From Streptomyces longhuiensis (GTDB taxonomy: Bacteria; Actinomycetota; Actinomycetes; Streptomycetales; Streptomycetaceae): a DNA stretch of 64,000 nt. Positions within the stretch are counted from its first letter, which is position 1. Each line of letters opens with the position of its first letter. The stretch covers positions 1,922,001-1,986,000 of the forward strand of contig NZ_CP085173.1 in the NCBI RefSeq assembly GCF_020616555.1, written 5' to 3'. The translations under genes were made by a program, and so were the position numbers. Under the pieces are notes generated by a model. That model was given only the letters and a program-made list of their open reading frames with translations. It had not been told where the DNA came from and made no database searches. This document shows, piece by piece, positions 25,073-32,894 of this stretch.

Positions 25073-26563
25073 ATGCACGACGACAACGCGACACCGGCAC
25101 CCGACGCGAGCCACGAGCACCCCCACCATCCCGAAGACGACACCGCCGGGCAGTCCCGCAGGTCCGTCCTGCGGACGGCCGGCATCGCCGGGGCGGGGCT
25201 CGGGCTCGGCGCGTTCACCGGTGGCACGGCGCAGGCCGCCGACGGATCGGCCGAGGCCGGGCGCGGCGGTGCCGGGCAGGCCGGGGCGACGGCCGCCGAG
25301 CCTCCGGCCCGGAAGGGCGAGACCATGGTCGGCGTGCCCTTCGAGGGGCGTTCCACCGTGCGGGTCGGCATCATCGGGCTCGGCAACCGCGGCGGCAGCA
25401 TGATCGATCTGTTCCTGGCGATGCCGGGGGTCCAAGTGGTCGCGCTCTGCGACCCGGTGAAGGACAAGACCGCGAGTGCGGCGGCCAAGGTGACGGCAGC
25501 GGGGCAGCCCGCCCCGGCGACGTACACCAAGGGCGATCACGACTTCGAGAACCTGTGCAAGCGGGGCGACATCGACTTCGTGTACGCGGCGACGCCCTGG
25601 GACTGGCACTTCGAGATGGCGAAGACGGCGATGCTGAACGGCAAGCACGTCGGTGTGGAGTGTCCGATCGCCCTCCAGCTCGACCAGCTCTGGGAGTTGG
25701 TCGATCTCTCCGAGCGCACCCGCAGACACTGCATGCAGCTGGAGAACTGCTGTTACGGCAGGAACGAGATGCGGGTCCTGCGGATGGCGCACGCCGGCAA
25801 GTTCGGCGACCTGCTGCACGGAGCGGGCGCCTACAACCACGACCTGCGCGGCCTGATGTTCGACCCCGATTACTACGAGGGTCCGTGGCGGCGGCTGTGG
25901 CACACGAGGCTGCGCGGCGATCTGTACCCCAACCACGGCTTCGGTCCGGTCGCCAACTACATGGACATCAACCGCGGTGACCGCGTCACGCACATCTCCA
26001 GCTTCGGCACGCCCTCGCTGGGCCTCGCCCAGTACCGCGAGGCCCACATGCCGAAGGGCGACCCGAGCTGGAAGGAGACGTACATCGAGTCCGACCGCAC
26101 CATCAGCCTGGTCCAGACGGCGAAGGGGCGCGTCATCCGGCTCGAACACGATGTGTCCACGCCCCACCCCTACTCTCGGATCAACAGCCTCGGCGGCACG
26201 AAGGGTGTGTTCGAGGACTACCCGGAGCGGATCTATATAGAGCCGGACCACACGAACGACTCCTGGGGTGACTTCTCCAAGTACACCGACTTCGACCACT
26301 GGCTGTGGAAGGAGCACTCCAACCCGCCGGGCGGCCACGGCGGCATGGACTACATCATGGTGTTCCGTCTGATGCAGTGTCTGCGGGTCGGCCTGGTACC
26401 GGACTTCGACGTGTACGACGCCGCTACGTGGACGTCTCCGGTGCCGCTGAGCCACCTGTCCATCAAGGCGAAGGGTGCGCCTCAGGCGATCCCCGACTTC
26501 ACGCGCGGGATGTGGAAGAAGGCGCGGCCGGGGGTGGATTCCGAGAAGCCCGCGGGGGCCTGA
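25073..26563 (+). CDS. Tat-exported Gfo/Idh/MocA family protein, glycoside hydrolase GH109-like
   Basis: 496 residues. Twin-arginine signal ([20 protein letters not shown]) after a His/Pro-rich start, so it is exported folded with its cofactor. The Rossmann motif [17 protein letters not shown] and the substrate domain with [20 protein letters not shown] and NCCYGRNEM match GH109 alpha-N-acetylgalactosaminidases, which use tightly bound NAD for a redox-assisted cleavage. Ser/Gly/Ala linker between signal and enzyme. A GGAGG precedes the ATG. A strong bidirectional terminator follows. Exact sugar specificity is inferred, since GH109-like sequences vary. Confidence 0.88.
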   Translation: MHDDNATPAPDASHEHPHHPEDDTAGQSRRSVLRTAGIAGAGLGLGAFTGGTAQAADGSAEAGRGGAGQAGATAAEPPARKGETMVGVPFEGRSTVRVGIIGLGNRGGSMIDLFLAMPGVQVVALCDPVKDKTASAAAKVTAAGQPAPATYTKGDHDFENLCKRGDIDFVYAATPWDWHFEMAKTAMLNGKHVGVECPIALQLDQLWELVDLSERTRRHCMQLENCCYGRNEMRVLRMAHAGKFGDLLHGAGAYNHDLRGLMFDPDYYEGPWRRLWHTRLRGDLYPNHGFGPVANYMDINRGDRVTHISSFGTPSLGLAQYREAHMPKGDPSWKETYIESDRTISLVQTAKGRVIRLEHDVSTPHPYSRINSLGGTKGVFEDYPERIYIEPDHTNDSWGDFSKYTDFDHWLWKEHSNPPGGHGGMDYIMVFRLMQCLRVGLVPDFDVYDAATWTSPVPLSHLSIKAKGAPQAIPDFTRGMWKKARPGVDSEKPAGA

Positions 26564-26571
26564 CGGCGCGG

Positions 26572-26605
26572 GGCCCGGCACGCACGCACGCGTGTGTGCC
26601 GGGCC
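26572..26605. terminator. Bidirectional hairpin terminator
   Basis: GGCCCGGCACGCAC (26572-26585), 6-nt loop, GTGTGTGCCGGGCC (26592-26605): 14 pairs with a single G-T wobble. It fills the space between the convergent GH109-like gene and dctA and can serve both. Confidence 0.8.
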
Positions 26606-26615
26606 ACGCTCGGGC

Positions 26616-28007
26616 TCAACCCGCTGTCTCCGCAGCAGGCTTGGAGGTCTGGAGCTTCGCGAGCTCCGGCGACTCGACCGGCTCGTCGCGGTCCTCCTCC
26701 GGTACGAACGGGAGCTCGCCGCCCAGCACCTTCTTGGCCTTGGCCGTGTCGAGCGCGCCCTCCCAGCGGGAGACCGCGAAGACGGCCACGCAGTTGCCGA
26801 GCAGGTTCGTGGAGACGCGCATGGCGTCCATGATGCGGTCGACGCCGAGCAGCAGGGCGACGGCACCCGCCGGGATGACCCCGAGTGCGGACGCGGTGGC
26901 CGACAGGGCGAGGAAGGCCGATCCGGGCACCCCCGCCATGCCCTTGCTGGTGAGCATCAGAACGATCACCACGGTGATCTGCTGGCCGAGCGAGAGGTCC
27001 ACGCCGACGGCCTGCGCGATGAACAACGTACCGATGGAGAGATAGATCGACGCTCCGTCGAGGTTGAACGAGTACCCCGTCGGCAGGACCAGGCCCACGG
27101 CGTCGTCGCGGCAGCCGGCATGGCGCAGCTTCTGCATCATGCGCGGCATGACCGTCTCACTGGAGGCGGTGCCGAGGGCGAGGAGCAGTTCCTCCCGCGT
27201 GTAGCGGACGAACTTCCACAGGCTCAGTCCGGTGACCGCCTTCATGGCGAGGCCGAGGAGCACGAGGAAGATCACGGCGACGGCGTAACAGACGCCGATG
27301 AGCTTGCCGTACGTCGACAGTGCGCCGAGTCCGTACTCCCCCACCAGGTGCGCCGTCGCGCCGAACACGGCGAGCGGGGCCAGCTTCATGATGAAGCCGA
27401 CGACGGCGAAGACCACTTCCTGGCCCTGTTCGATGGCGGGCAGGATCGCGGGGACCTTGGTGTTGCCGAGATGCAGCAGCGCGGCGCCCACGAGGCAGGC
27501 GAGGACGAGCACTTGGAGCAGCGAGTTCTCGGCGAAGGCGCCGACGGCGCTGTCGGGGAGCGAGTGCAGGATGAAGTCGCCGGTCGACGGGAGCGAGCCG
27601 CCTCCGGTCTTGTCCTCCACGGCGGACGCGTCCAGCTTGGACGGGTCGACGTTCATTCCGACGCCGGGGCCCGCCAGGTTTCCGGCGAGCAGTCCGACGA
27701 CGAGGGCGACGGTCGTCGCCACCTCGAACCAGAGGAGCGCCTTGAGCCCGATGCGGCCGAAGGCCTTGAGGTCTCCGGCTTTGGTGATTCCGGCGACGAC
27801 CACGCAGAAGACAAGGGGCGCGATCATCGCCTTGATGAGACGTACGAAGCCGTCGCCGAGCGGTTGGACGGCTGTGCCCGCGTGGGGCCACAGCCGTCCG
27901 ACGACGACTCCGATCACGAGTGCGCAGGCGACCTGCGCGAACAATGAGGTACGTAGTACGCGTGCGGCGCGTCGCGGCAGGGACGGTACGGACTGCGGCA
28001 CGGGCAT
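26616..28007 (-). CDS. dctA: C4-dicarboxylate:cation symporter DctA
   Basis: 463 residues, glutamate/aspartate transporter superfamily. Eight or so membrane helices, with the signature serine-rich hairpin (ALGTASSETVMPRMM), the substrate/cation motif YSFNLDGASIYLSIGTLF, and LTSKGMAGVPGSAFLALSAT. These fit DctA, which takes up succinate, fumarate and malate with protons or sodium. GGAGGA ribosome site. The acidic C-tail (VPEEDRDEP) is cytoplasmic. A 15-bp palindrome lies 113 bp upstream of its start. Confidence 0.93.
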   Translation of the reverse strand: MPVPQSVPSLPRRAARVLRTSLFAQVACALVIGVVVGRLWPHAGTAVQPLGDGFVRLIKAMIAPLVFCVVVAGITKAGDLKAFGRIGLKALLWFEVATTVALVVGLLAGNLAGPGVGMNVDPSKLDASAVEDKTGGGSLPSTGDFILHSLPDSAVGAFAENSLLQVLVLACLVGAALLHLGNTKVPAILPAIEQGQEVVFAVVGFIMKLAPLAVFGATAHLVGEYGLGALSTYGKLIGVCYAVAVIFLVLLGLAMKAVTGLSLWKFVRYTREELLLALGTASSETVMPRMMQKLRHAGCRDDAVGLVLPTGYSFNLDGASIYLSIGTLFIAQAVGVDLSLGQQITVVIVLMLTSKGMAGVPGSAFLALSATASALGVIPAGAVALLLGVDRIMDAMRVSTNLLGNCVAVFAVSRWEGALDTAKAKKVLGGELPFVPEEDRDEPVESPELAKLQTSKPAAETAG

Positions 28008-28119
28008 TCCTCCGGAGCAACGTCAGTGACTTGTGCGGATTCTGCTATGCGGAAACTGGATTCCAATATCTGTTCCGCGAAGCGTCACTATGTCGGAGTG
28101 GCGGCTTCCGTAGAAGACC

Positions 28120-28134
28120 CCGATGTCACATCGG
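28120..28134. promoter_or_regulatory. Palindrome upstream of dctA, candidate operator
   Basis: CCGATGT, C, ACATCGG: a perfect 15-bp palindrome in the 181-bp gap between dctA and the PNGase-like gene. The gap also has the AT-richer GGATTCCAATATCTGTTCC near 28057-28075, closer to dctA, which could hold its promoter. The size and symmetry fit a GntR- or LacI-type dimer. It is beyond the PNGase-like stop, so dctA is the likely target. Confidence 0.45.
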
Positions 28135-28188
28135 CGTAAATCTTGGATATTGCTCCAAGGCCGGAGGGCGTGCCCGCGCCCATGCCCC

Positions 28189-29844
28189 TCAGCAGTGCCT
28201 GCGGTCCACCGTCAGCGCACCCTGTGCCGTGGCCAGCTCGCGGTCGTAGCAGCCATTGGGGCTGGTCAGACGGTATCGCTCACGACTGGTACCCACAGCG
28301 TGCCGTTCGTCACGCGGAACGTTCGCCGTGTACGAGGCGTCGCCCGTGTAGGTGTCGTCGAGCACCGTCCACACCGCGCGGCCCGCACCCGCGGCCCGTC
28401 CCGTCTCCGCCCGGTCGCCGAGCTCGATCACGGTCCGCAGCCGGTTGTCCGCGTCGAGCGTGGTGGCGCCGTCCATCGTGTAGGTCCGGTTCGTACGAAG
28501 GGTGTGGTGGCCGGAGACGACGGTCTGGCGATCGGTCCAAGTCCCCTTCAGCGCGTCGTTGTTCTCGCCGTCGGTCCAGCGGTGCGTGGACGTGCTGGTG
28601 AGATCGCGGGTGACGGTGGTGGCGACGCGGCCGTGCGAGGTGTTCACATAGCCCGACACCGTCAGCCGGTGCCCGCCCTCCGCGTCGAGGCGGTACTCGT
28701 CCGTGCCGGGCGTGTACGTCGTCGAGCTGTCCGGCTCGCTCTCCTTGTGGCCGGTCAGCGCGCCGGTGACGCGCGCACTCCCGCCGTCCTGCCAGACGAG
28801 CACGTTGACCGGGGCGCTCCAGCCGCTCTGGCCTTTGGGGACACCCACGACGGAGACGTCGACCTGGTGCGGACGGCCGTCGTCGAGGAGTCCGGCGAAC
28901 GGCGTCAGGTCGTACTGCAGAGGCCGAACATCGAAAGCTCCGGGGGCCGGAATCACGTACCAGAGGAAGGGGTTGGACCAGCCTCCCGTCCAGACGTTCG
29001 GGAACGGCGAGGCGATGCCCGCGAGTTGGCCGTCCACGGAGATCTGCACCTCCCGGTACGGGCCGCCGTCCGCCTTGCACGAGTACGGGACCTCGTTCGG
29101 TACCGCCAGGTACCAGAACTCCTCGCAGCCGCCGCCGGATCCGGTGGCGTACACCTCGGCGACGATGCGCTCGCTGTTGCGCGGGGCGGTGAGTGTGCCC
29201 TGGTCGAGGGTGAGTACGCGGTCGGGGGTGTCCGTGGCGGGCCGACGCTTCGCGTGCGGCTCGGCGGCGTAGAAGGTGAGAGTGGCCTTGACCTCGATGA
29301 CGCCGGTGTACGTGTCGTCGACAACGTTGCCTATGAGCATCTCGACCGGCTGGTCGGCCCGCAGGGTGTCGCTGTAGCGGGTGACGTCCTTTTCCACATT
29401 CCAGGCGATGCCGTCGGGCGAGGGCTCGGGGGTGGAGGTGCGCAGGACTTCGACGCCGCCGACGTGCAGATAGCCGAGACGGTCGAACTGCCGCCCCTTG
29501 ACCTTGCCTTCGAGACGCAGGACGACCTTGCTCCACCGGTCGCCGCAGCCCTTGGGCGGGGTGTAACTGCCCTTGTAGGGCGTGAAGTCACGGAACTCGG
29601 TCTCGGCGAGCGTCACGCGGCAGGACTTGGTGGCGGGCTTGGCCACCGGTGGCGTGGCGGTGATCGGGTCGTGCCAGTCGGTGCCGAACTCTGCTGGTGG
29701 GTCGACGGGTTGGGGTACGGCGGGATGGCCGGCGGCGGACGCCTCGGCGGGACGGGCTTCGGCGGAGGCGGTGGCGGCCTGGCCGGCGAGGGCAGCGGCC
29801 GCGAGGGTCACCGCGGCCAGCATGGACATGACGCGTCTTCTCAT
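28189..29844 (-). CDS. Secreted peptide-N4-asparagine amidase A (PNGase A)-like protein
   Basis: 551 residues from ATG 29844 ([20 protein letters not shown], a Sec signal cut after ATASA); ATG 29880 would add 12 residues. The body is beta-rich with SYTPPKGCGDRWSKVVLRLEG, VGGVEVLRTSTPEPSPDG, WNVEKDVTRYSDTL, and VDGQLAGIASPFPNVWTGGW, the pattern of the PNGase A family (plant and fungal glycoamidases). Members release N-glycans from Asn. It suggests extracellular deglycosylation of glycoproteins. Paired cysteines suggest disulfides. The ribosome site is poor. Activity in bacterial members is little tested. Confidence 0.82.
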   Translation of the reverse strand: MRRRVMSMLAAVTLAAAALAGQAATASAEARPAEASAAGHPAVPQPVDPPAEFGTDWHDPITATPPVAKPATKSCRVTLAETEFRDFTPYKGSYTPPKGCGDRWSKVVLRLEGKVKGRQFDRLGYLHVGGVEVLRTSTPEPSPDGIAWNVEKDVTRYSDTLRADQPVEMLIGNVVDDTYTGVIEVKATLTFYAAEPHAKRRPATDTPDRVLTLDQGTLTAPRNSERIVAEVYATGSGGGCEEFWYLAVPNEVPYSCKADGGPYREVQISVDGQLAGIASPFPNVWTGGWSNPFLWYVIPAPGAFDVRPLQYDLTPFAGLLDDGRPHQVDVSVVGVPKGQSGWSAPVNVLVWQDGGSARVTGALTGHKESEPDSSTTYTPGTDEYRLDAEGGHRLTVSGYVNTSHGRVATTVTRDLTSTSTHRWTDGENNDALKGTWTDRQTVVSGHHTLRTNRTYTMDGATTLDADNRLRTVIELGDRAETGRAAGAGRAVWTVLDDTYTGDASYTANVPRDERHAVGTSRERYRLTSPNGCYDRELATAQGALTVDRRHC

Positions 29845-29910
29845 GAGGGGTGTTGTACGGGGCGGACGCGGCCCCCGCAACAGCCCGTGCCCATGCCGGG
29901 CAGCGCGTCA

Positions 29911-29973
29911 GCTCTTCAACTCCTCGCCCTTCAACCCTTCACCCCTTCAGCCCTTCAGCCCTTCAGCTCTTCA
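29911..29973. repeat. Short tandem repeat CCCTTCAGC at the end of the YkuD gene
   Basis: Seven or so 8-10-base units of the form (C)CCTTCA(G/A/C)C run from GCTCTTCAACTCC to GCTCTTCAG, several of them identical. The array spans the stop codon (29963-29965) and last codons of the L,D-transpeptidase and the gap beyond it. Such arrays change length by slippage. In this position the change would alter the 3' untranslated region and possibly the C-terminus. Confidence 0.7.
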
Positions 29974-30718
29974 GTGACGCCTTGTCGCCCATCACCACGA
30001 CCGGGTGCTGCTTGGGGTCGATGGTGCGCAGCAGGTACTCCATGCCGGACTTGGACAGGCTCACGCACGCCGATGTGCCGCTGCCGTGGTCCATGTGGAG
30101 CCAGATGCTGCCGCCCTTGGTCTGCCCCTGGGGCCGGGTCGGGTCGTTCGGCGCGGTGCCCTTCACGCGGTTGTAGTCGATGGCGATGACGTAGTCGAAG
30201 TCGTGCCAGTGCGACTTGGCCCAGTAGTGCGGGGCCTGGAACGACGCGGCCTGCGTGTACGGCAGTTTCGCGCCCGGGTCGGCGAGTACACCGCCCGCGT
30301 CGGTGAGGGTGAACACTCCTATGGGGCTTCGCTTGTCGCCCTCGCGGTGGTCGGCGGTCCAGCCCTTCTTGCCGTTGTGGGCGGGCCAGCTGCGCGTCTT
30401 GTCCCAGGTGGAACCGGACTTCGTGTAGAGCACGACGGTCGAGTCACCGGAGTTCTTGCCGTCGCCGTAGACCGCGACGACCTGTCGCGCGTCCTGGGGG
30501 ATCTTCGACTGGAGCTGGTTCCCGACGTCGGGAATGCGCTTGAGGTCGACGGCCAGGCGGTCCTCCTGCCGCGTGTCGGCCGAGCCCGAGTCGGCCTTGC
30601 GCCCGGTCCCGTCGCCCCCACTCGAACCGCCGCAGGCGGACAGGGTCATGAGAAGGACGCTGCAGGCCGCCGCAGCGACCGCCGTTCGAACCGCACCCGC
30701 GTTACGCATGCGGTCCAT
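29963..30718 (-). CDS. Lipoprotein L,D-transpeptidase-like (YkuD domain)
   Basis: 251 residues from ATG 30718 (248 from ATG 30709). Lipobox LMTLSACGGS marks a membrane lipoprotein. After a Ser/Asp-rich linker, the YkuD domain shows KRSPIGVFTLTDAGG, HWHDFDYVIAIDYN and the active-site region IWLHMDHGSGTSACVSLS with the catalytic Cys. L,D-transpeptidases make 3-3 crosslinks in peptidoglycan, common in actinobacteria. Some members are only distantly similar and may have other roles. Divergent from the ABC exporter pair; in between is a long-spaced AAACCGT (30799-30805)/ACGGTTT (30839-30845) dyad. Confidence 0.85.
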   Translation of the reverse strand: MDRMRNAGAVRTAVAAAACSVLLMTLSACGGSSGGDGTGRKADSGSADTRQEDRLAVDLKRIPDVGNQLQSKIPQDARQVVAVYGDGKNSGDSTVVLYTKSGSTWDKTRSWPAHNGKKGWTADHREGDKRSPIGVFTLTDAGGVLADPGAKLPYTQAASFQAPHYWAKSHWHDFDYVIAIDYNRVKGTAPNDPTRPQGQTKGGSIWLHMDHGSGTSACVSLSKSGMEYLLRTIDPKQHPVVVMGDKASLKS

Positions 30719-30896
30719 GGTCGCACCACGCACCACGTGCCCCCGACCGGCCCTGCCCCCGGCGTCGAACACGGGCCGAAACTTTGCCCCACGGCGGAAA
30801 ACCGTTTGCCTCCGGTGCCTGAATCCCGCGAACCTTGCACGGTTTGTTCCGTCCGTACCCCCGACTTCGCACTCCCCTTCCAAGCCCTGGGACGCC

Positions 30897-32894
30897 ATGC
30901 AGATCCACGATCTTCCGTATCCCGACCCGGGCCTGCCGGATGCCCGCTCCGGCCCCCGCTTCCTGCTCTGGCTGGGCCGGAACCAGCTCGGCGGCCAGTT
31001 CAAGTCCCTCTGCTGGGGACTCCTGCACTTCCTGTCCGTCGCCTCCCTTCCCTACGGTGTCGGCTTCGCCGTGCAGGCCGTGGTCGACGGCTCAGGCCCA
31101 CGGCTCGCCCTCGCGGGCGGGCTCATCCTGCTTCTCGGCGCCGCGCTGGCCCTCGGCGACACGATGCTGCACCGGACGGCGGTCACCAACTGGATCACCG
31201 CGGCGGCCCGGGTCCAGCAGCTCCTCGCCCGCAGGACGGCGGCCTTGGGCGCCGCGCTGACCCGGCGGGTCGCCGCCGGTGAGGTCGTCGCCGTCTCCAC
31301 GGGCGACGTCGAGAAGATCGGCTGGTTCGTCGAGGCGCTGTCGCGTTTCGCCGCCGCCGCGCTCACCGTCGTCGTGGTCTGCGTCGGGCTGGTCTTCTAC
31401 CAGCCGGCGCTGGGCATCGTCGTCGCCGTCGGCATGCCGGTCCTCGCGCTCGCCGTCCTGCCGCTCCTCCCCCGCGCCACCCGCCGCGCCGACCATCAGC
31501 GCGAGAAGGCGGGCCGCGCCACGGAACTCGCCTCGGACACCGTTGCGGGACTGCGTGTCCTGCGCGGCATCGGCGGCGAGGAACTGTTCCTCGACCGCTA
31601 CCGCCGCGCCTCGCAGGAGGTCCGTACGGCCGCCGTGCGCAGCGCGCGCATGTGGTCCCTGATCTCCGCGGTCCAGGTGCTGCTGCCTGGCCTGCTGCTG
31701 ATCGCGGTCGTCTGGTACGGGATCGAACTGGCCCGCCAGGGCCGGATCACCGTCGGTGAACTCGTCACCGTGTACAGCGCCGTGATGATCCTCAACTACC
31801 CGTTGCGGCACTTCGAGGAGATCGCCATGGCGTACTCCTTCTCGCGCCCCTCGGCCCAACGCGCGGCGCGCGTCCTCTCCCTCGAACGGGTCACGGAACC
31901 GGGCGGACTCCGCGCCGCCGAGGCACCGGCCGGTGACCTGTACGACCCGGTGACGGGGCTGCTGGCCCCCGCGGGCCGGCTCACCGCCGTGGTGTGCGGC
32001 GACCCTGACCTCGCGGGCCGGCTCGCGGACCGACTCGGGGGGCACCCCACGGAGGCGGACACCGGGATCGGTTCGGAGGCGGGTTCCGCTTCGGGGTCGG
32101 GTTCGGGTTCGGGTTCGGGTTCCGGGTCAGGGTCCGGCTCGGATTCGGATTCCGGCTCCAGCTCCCGCTCCCGCTCCGGAAGCGACCCTGACGAGCCGAC
32201 AACGCCCTTCACCGCGCTGCCTTCCGTGCTGCTCGGCGGGGTGCCGCTCGACGAGCTGCCCCTCGACACGGCCCGCACCGCCGTCCTCGTCCAGGACAAG
32301 GACCCGGTGCTGCTGTCGGGCACCCTCGCCGAACTGCTGGACGTCCCGTCCTCGGGATCCGTGCGTCCCGAGGAGGCACTGGCCGCGGCACAGTGCGCCG
32401 ACGTGCTGGACGCGCTCTCGCAGGCGTCCCTCGACGACGACCCGATGAACGCGCGGATCACCGAGCGCGGCCGTTCCCTCTCCGGAGGCCAGCGGCAGCG
32501 GCTCGCTCTTGCGCGGTCCCTGGTCACCGACCCGGAGGCGCTGGTCCTCGACGAGCCGACGTCCGCCGTCGACTCCCACACCGAGGCCAGGATCGCCGAG
32601 GGCCTACGGGCGCTGCGCAGCGGGCGCACGACCGTCGTACTCACCTCGTCACCGCTGCTGCTCGACCGTGCGCACCGGGTCGTCCTGGTCCACGAGGGCA
32701 CGGTCGCCGCGGTCGGCGAGCACCGGGAGCTGATCCTCACCGATCCCCGGTACCGGGCCGTCGTGACCCGCGAGACCGACGAGGAGGTGGCGTCGGCGGA
32801 CCTGTCCCGGAACACCGGCACCACTCTGCGCAACGAGCCGGGCATCGACGACGCCGGCATCGAAGAACTCACCGAGATCGAGGAGACGGCATGA
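30897..32894 (+). CDS. Heterodimeric ABC exporter, subunit A, with degenerate Walker A and Gly-Ser insert
   Basis: 665 residues. Type-IV exporter membrane domain (residues about 30-320), then an unusual ATPase domain. Where Walker A should be, the sequence reads LTAVVCGDPDLAGRLADRLGG with no GxxGxGKS/T. A Gly-Ser-Asp low-complexity stretch fills residues about 395-429. Further on, VLVQDKDPVLLSGTL (Q-loop), LSGGQRQRLALARSL and LVLDEPTSAVDS are all intact, but the switch His is lost (VVLTSSPLLL). It therefore cannot bind ATP normally but donates a good signature motif. It overlaps subunit B by 4 bp. Substrate unknown. Confidence 0.92.
   Translation: MQIHDLPYPDPGLPDARSGPRFLLWLGRNQLGGQFKSLCWGLLHFLSVASLPYGVGFAVQAVVDGSGPRLALAGGLILLLGAALALGDTMLHRTAVTNWITAAARVQQLLARRTAALGAALTRRVAAGEVVAVSTGDVEKIGWFVEALSRFAAAALTVVVVCVGLVFYQPALGIVVAVGMPVLALAVLPLLPRATRRADHQREKAGRATELASDTVAGLRVLRGIGGEELFLDRYRRASQEVRTAAVRSARMWSLISAVQVLLPGLLLIAVVWYGIELARQGRITVGELVTVYSAVMILNYPLRHFEEIAMAYSFSRPSAQRAARVLSLERVTEPGGLRAAEAPAGDLYDPVTGLLAPAGRLTAVVCGDPDLAGRLADRLGGHPTEADTGIGSEAGSASGSGSGSGSGSGSGSGSDSDSGSSSRSRSGSDPDEPTTPFTALPSVLLGGVPLDELPLDTARTAVLVQDKDPVLLSGTLAELLDVPSSGSVRPEEALAAAQCADVLDALSQASLDDDPMNARITERGRSLSGGQRQRLALARSLVTDPEALVLDEPTSAVDSHTEARIAEGLRALRSGRTTVVLTSSPLLLDRAHRVVLVHEGTVAAVGEHRELILTDPRYRAVVTRETDEEVASADLSRNTGTTLRNEPGIDDAGIEELTEIEETA
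32081..32182 (+). repeat. GGTTCG hexanucleotide microsatellite coding Gly-Ser
   Basis: A run of GGTTCG-type hexamers (GGGTCG, GGTTCG three times, GGTTCC, GGGTCA, then GGATTC- and GCTCCC-type units) encodes (Gly-Ser)n, then Ser-Asp and Ser-Arg pairs. The unit is six bases, so slippage keeps the frame and only changes linker length. It sits in the ATPase domain of exporter subunit A. Confidence 0.85.

Noticed and set aside
29911..29973. Could the CCTTCAGC array be a CRISPR?
   Set aside because: Units are contiguous, 8-10 bases, without spacers; no cas genes in the window.
30799..30845. AAACCGT/ACGGTTT dyad between the L,D-transpeptidase and ABC genes
   Set aside because: Seven-base arms 33 bases apart are too far for a simple operator and can occur by chance.
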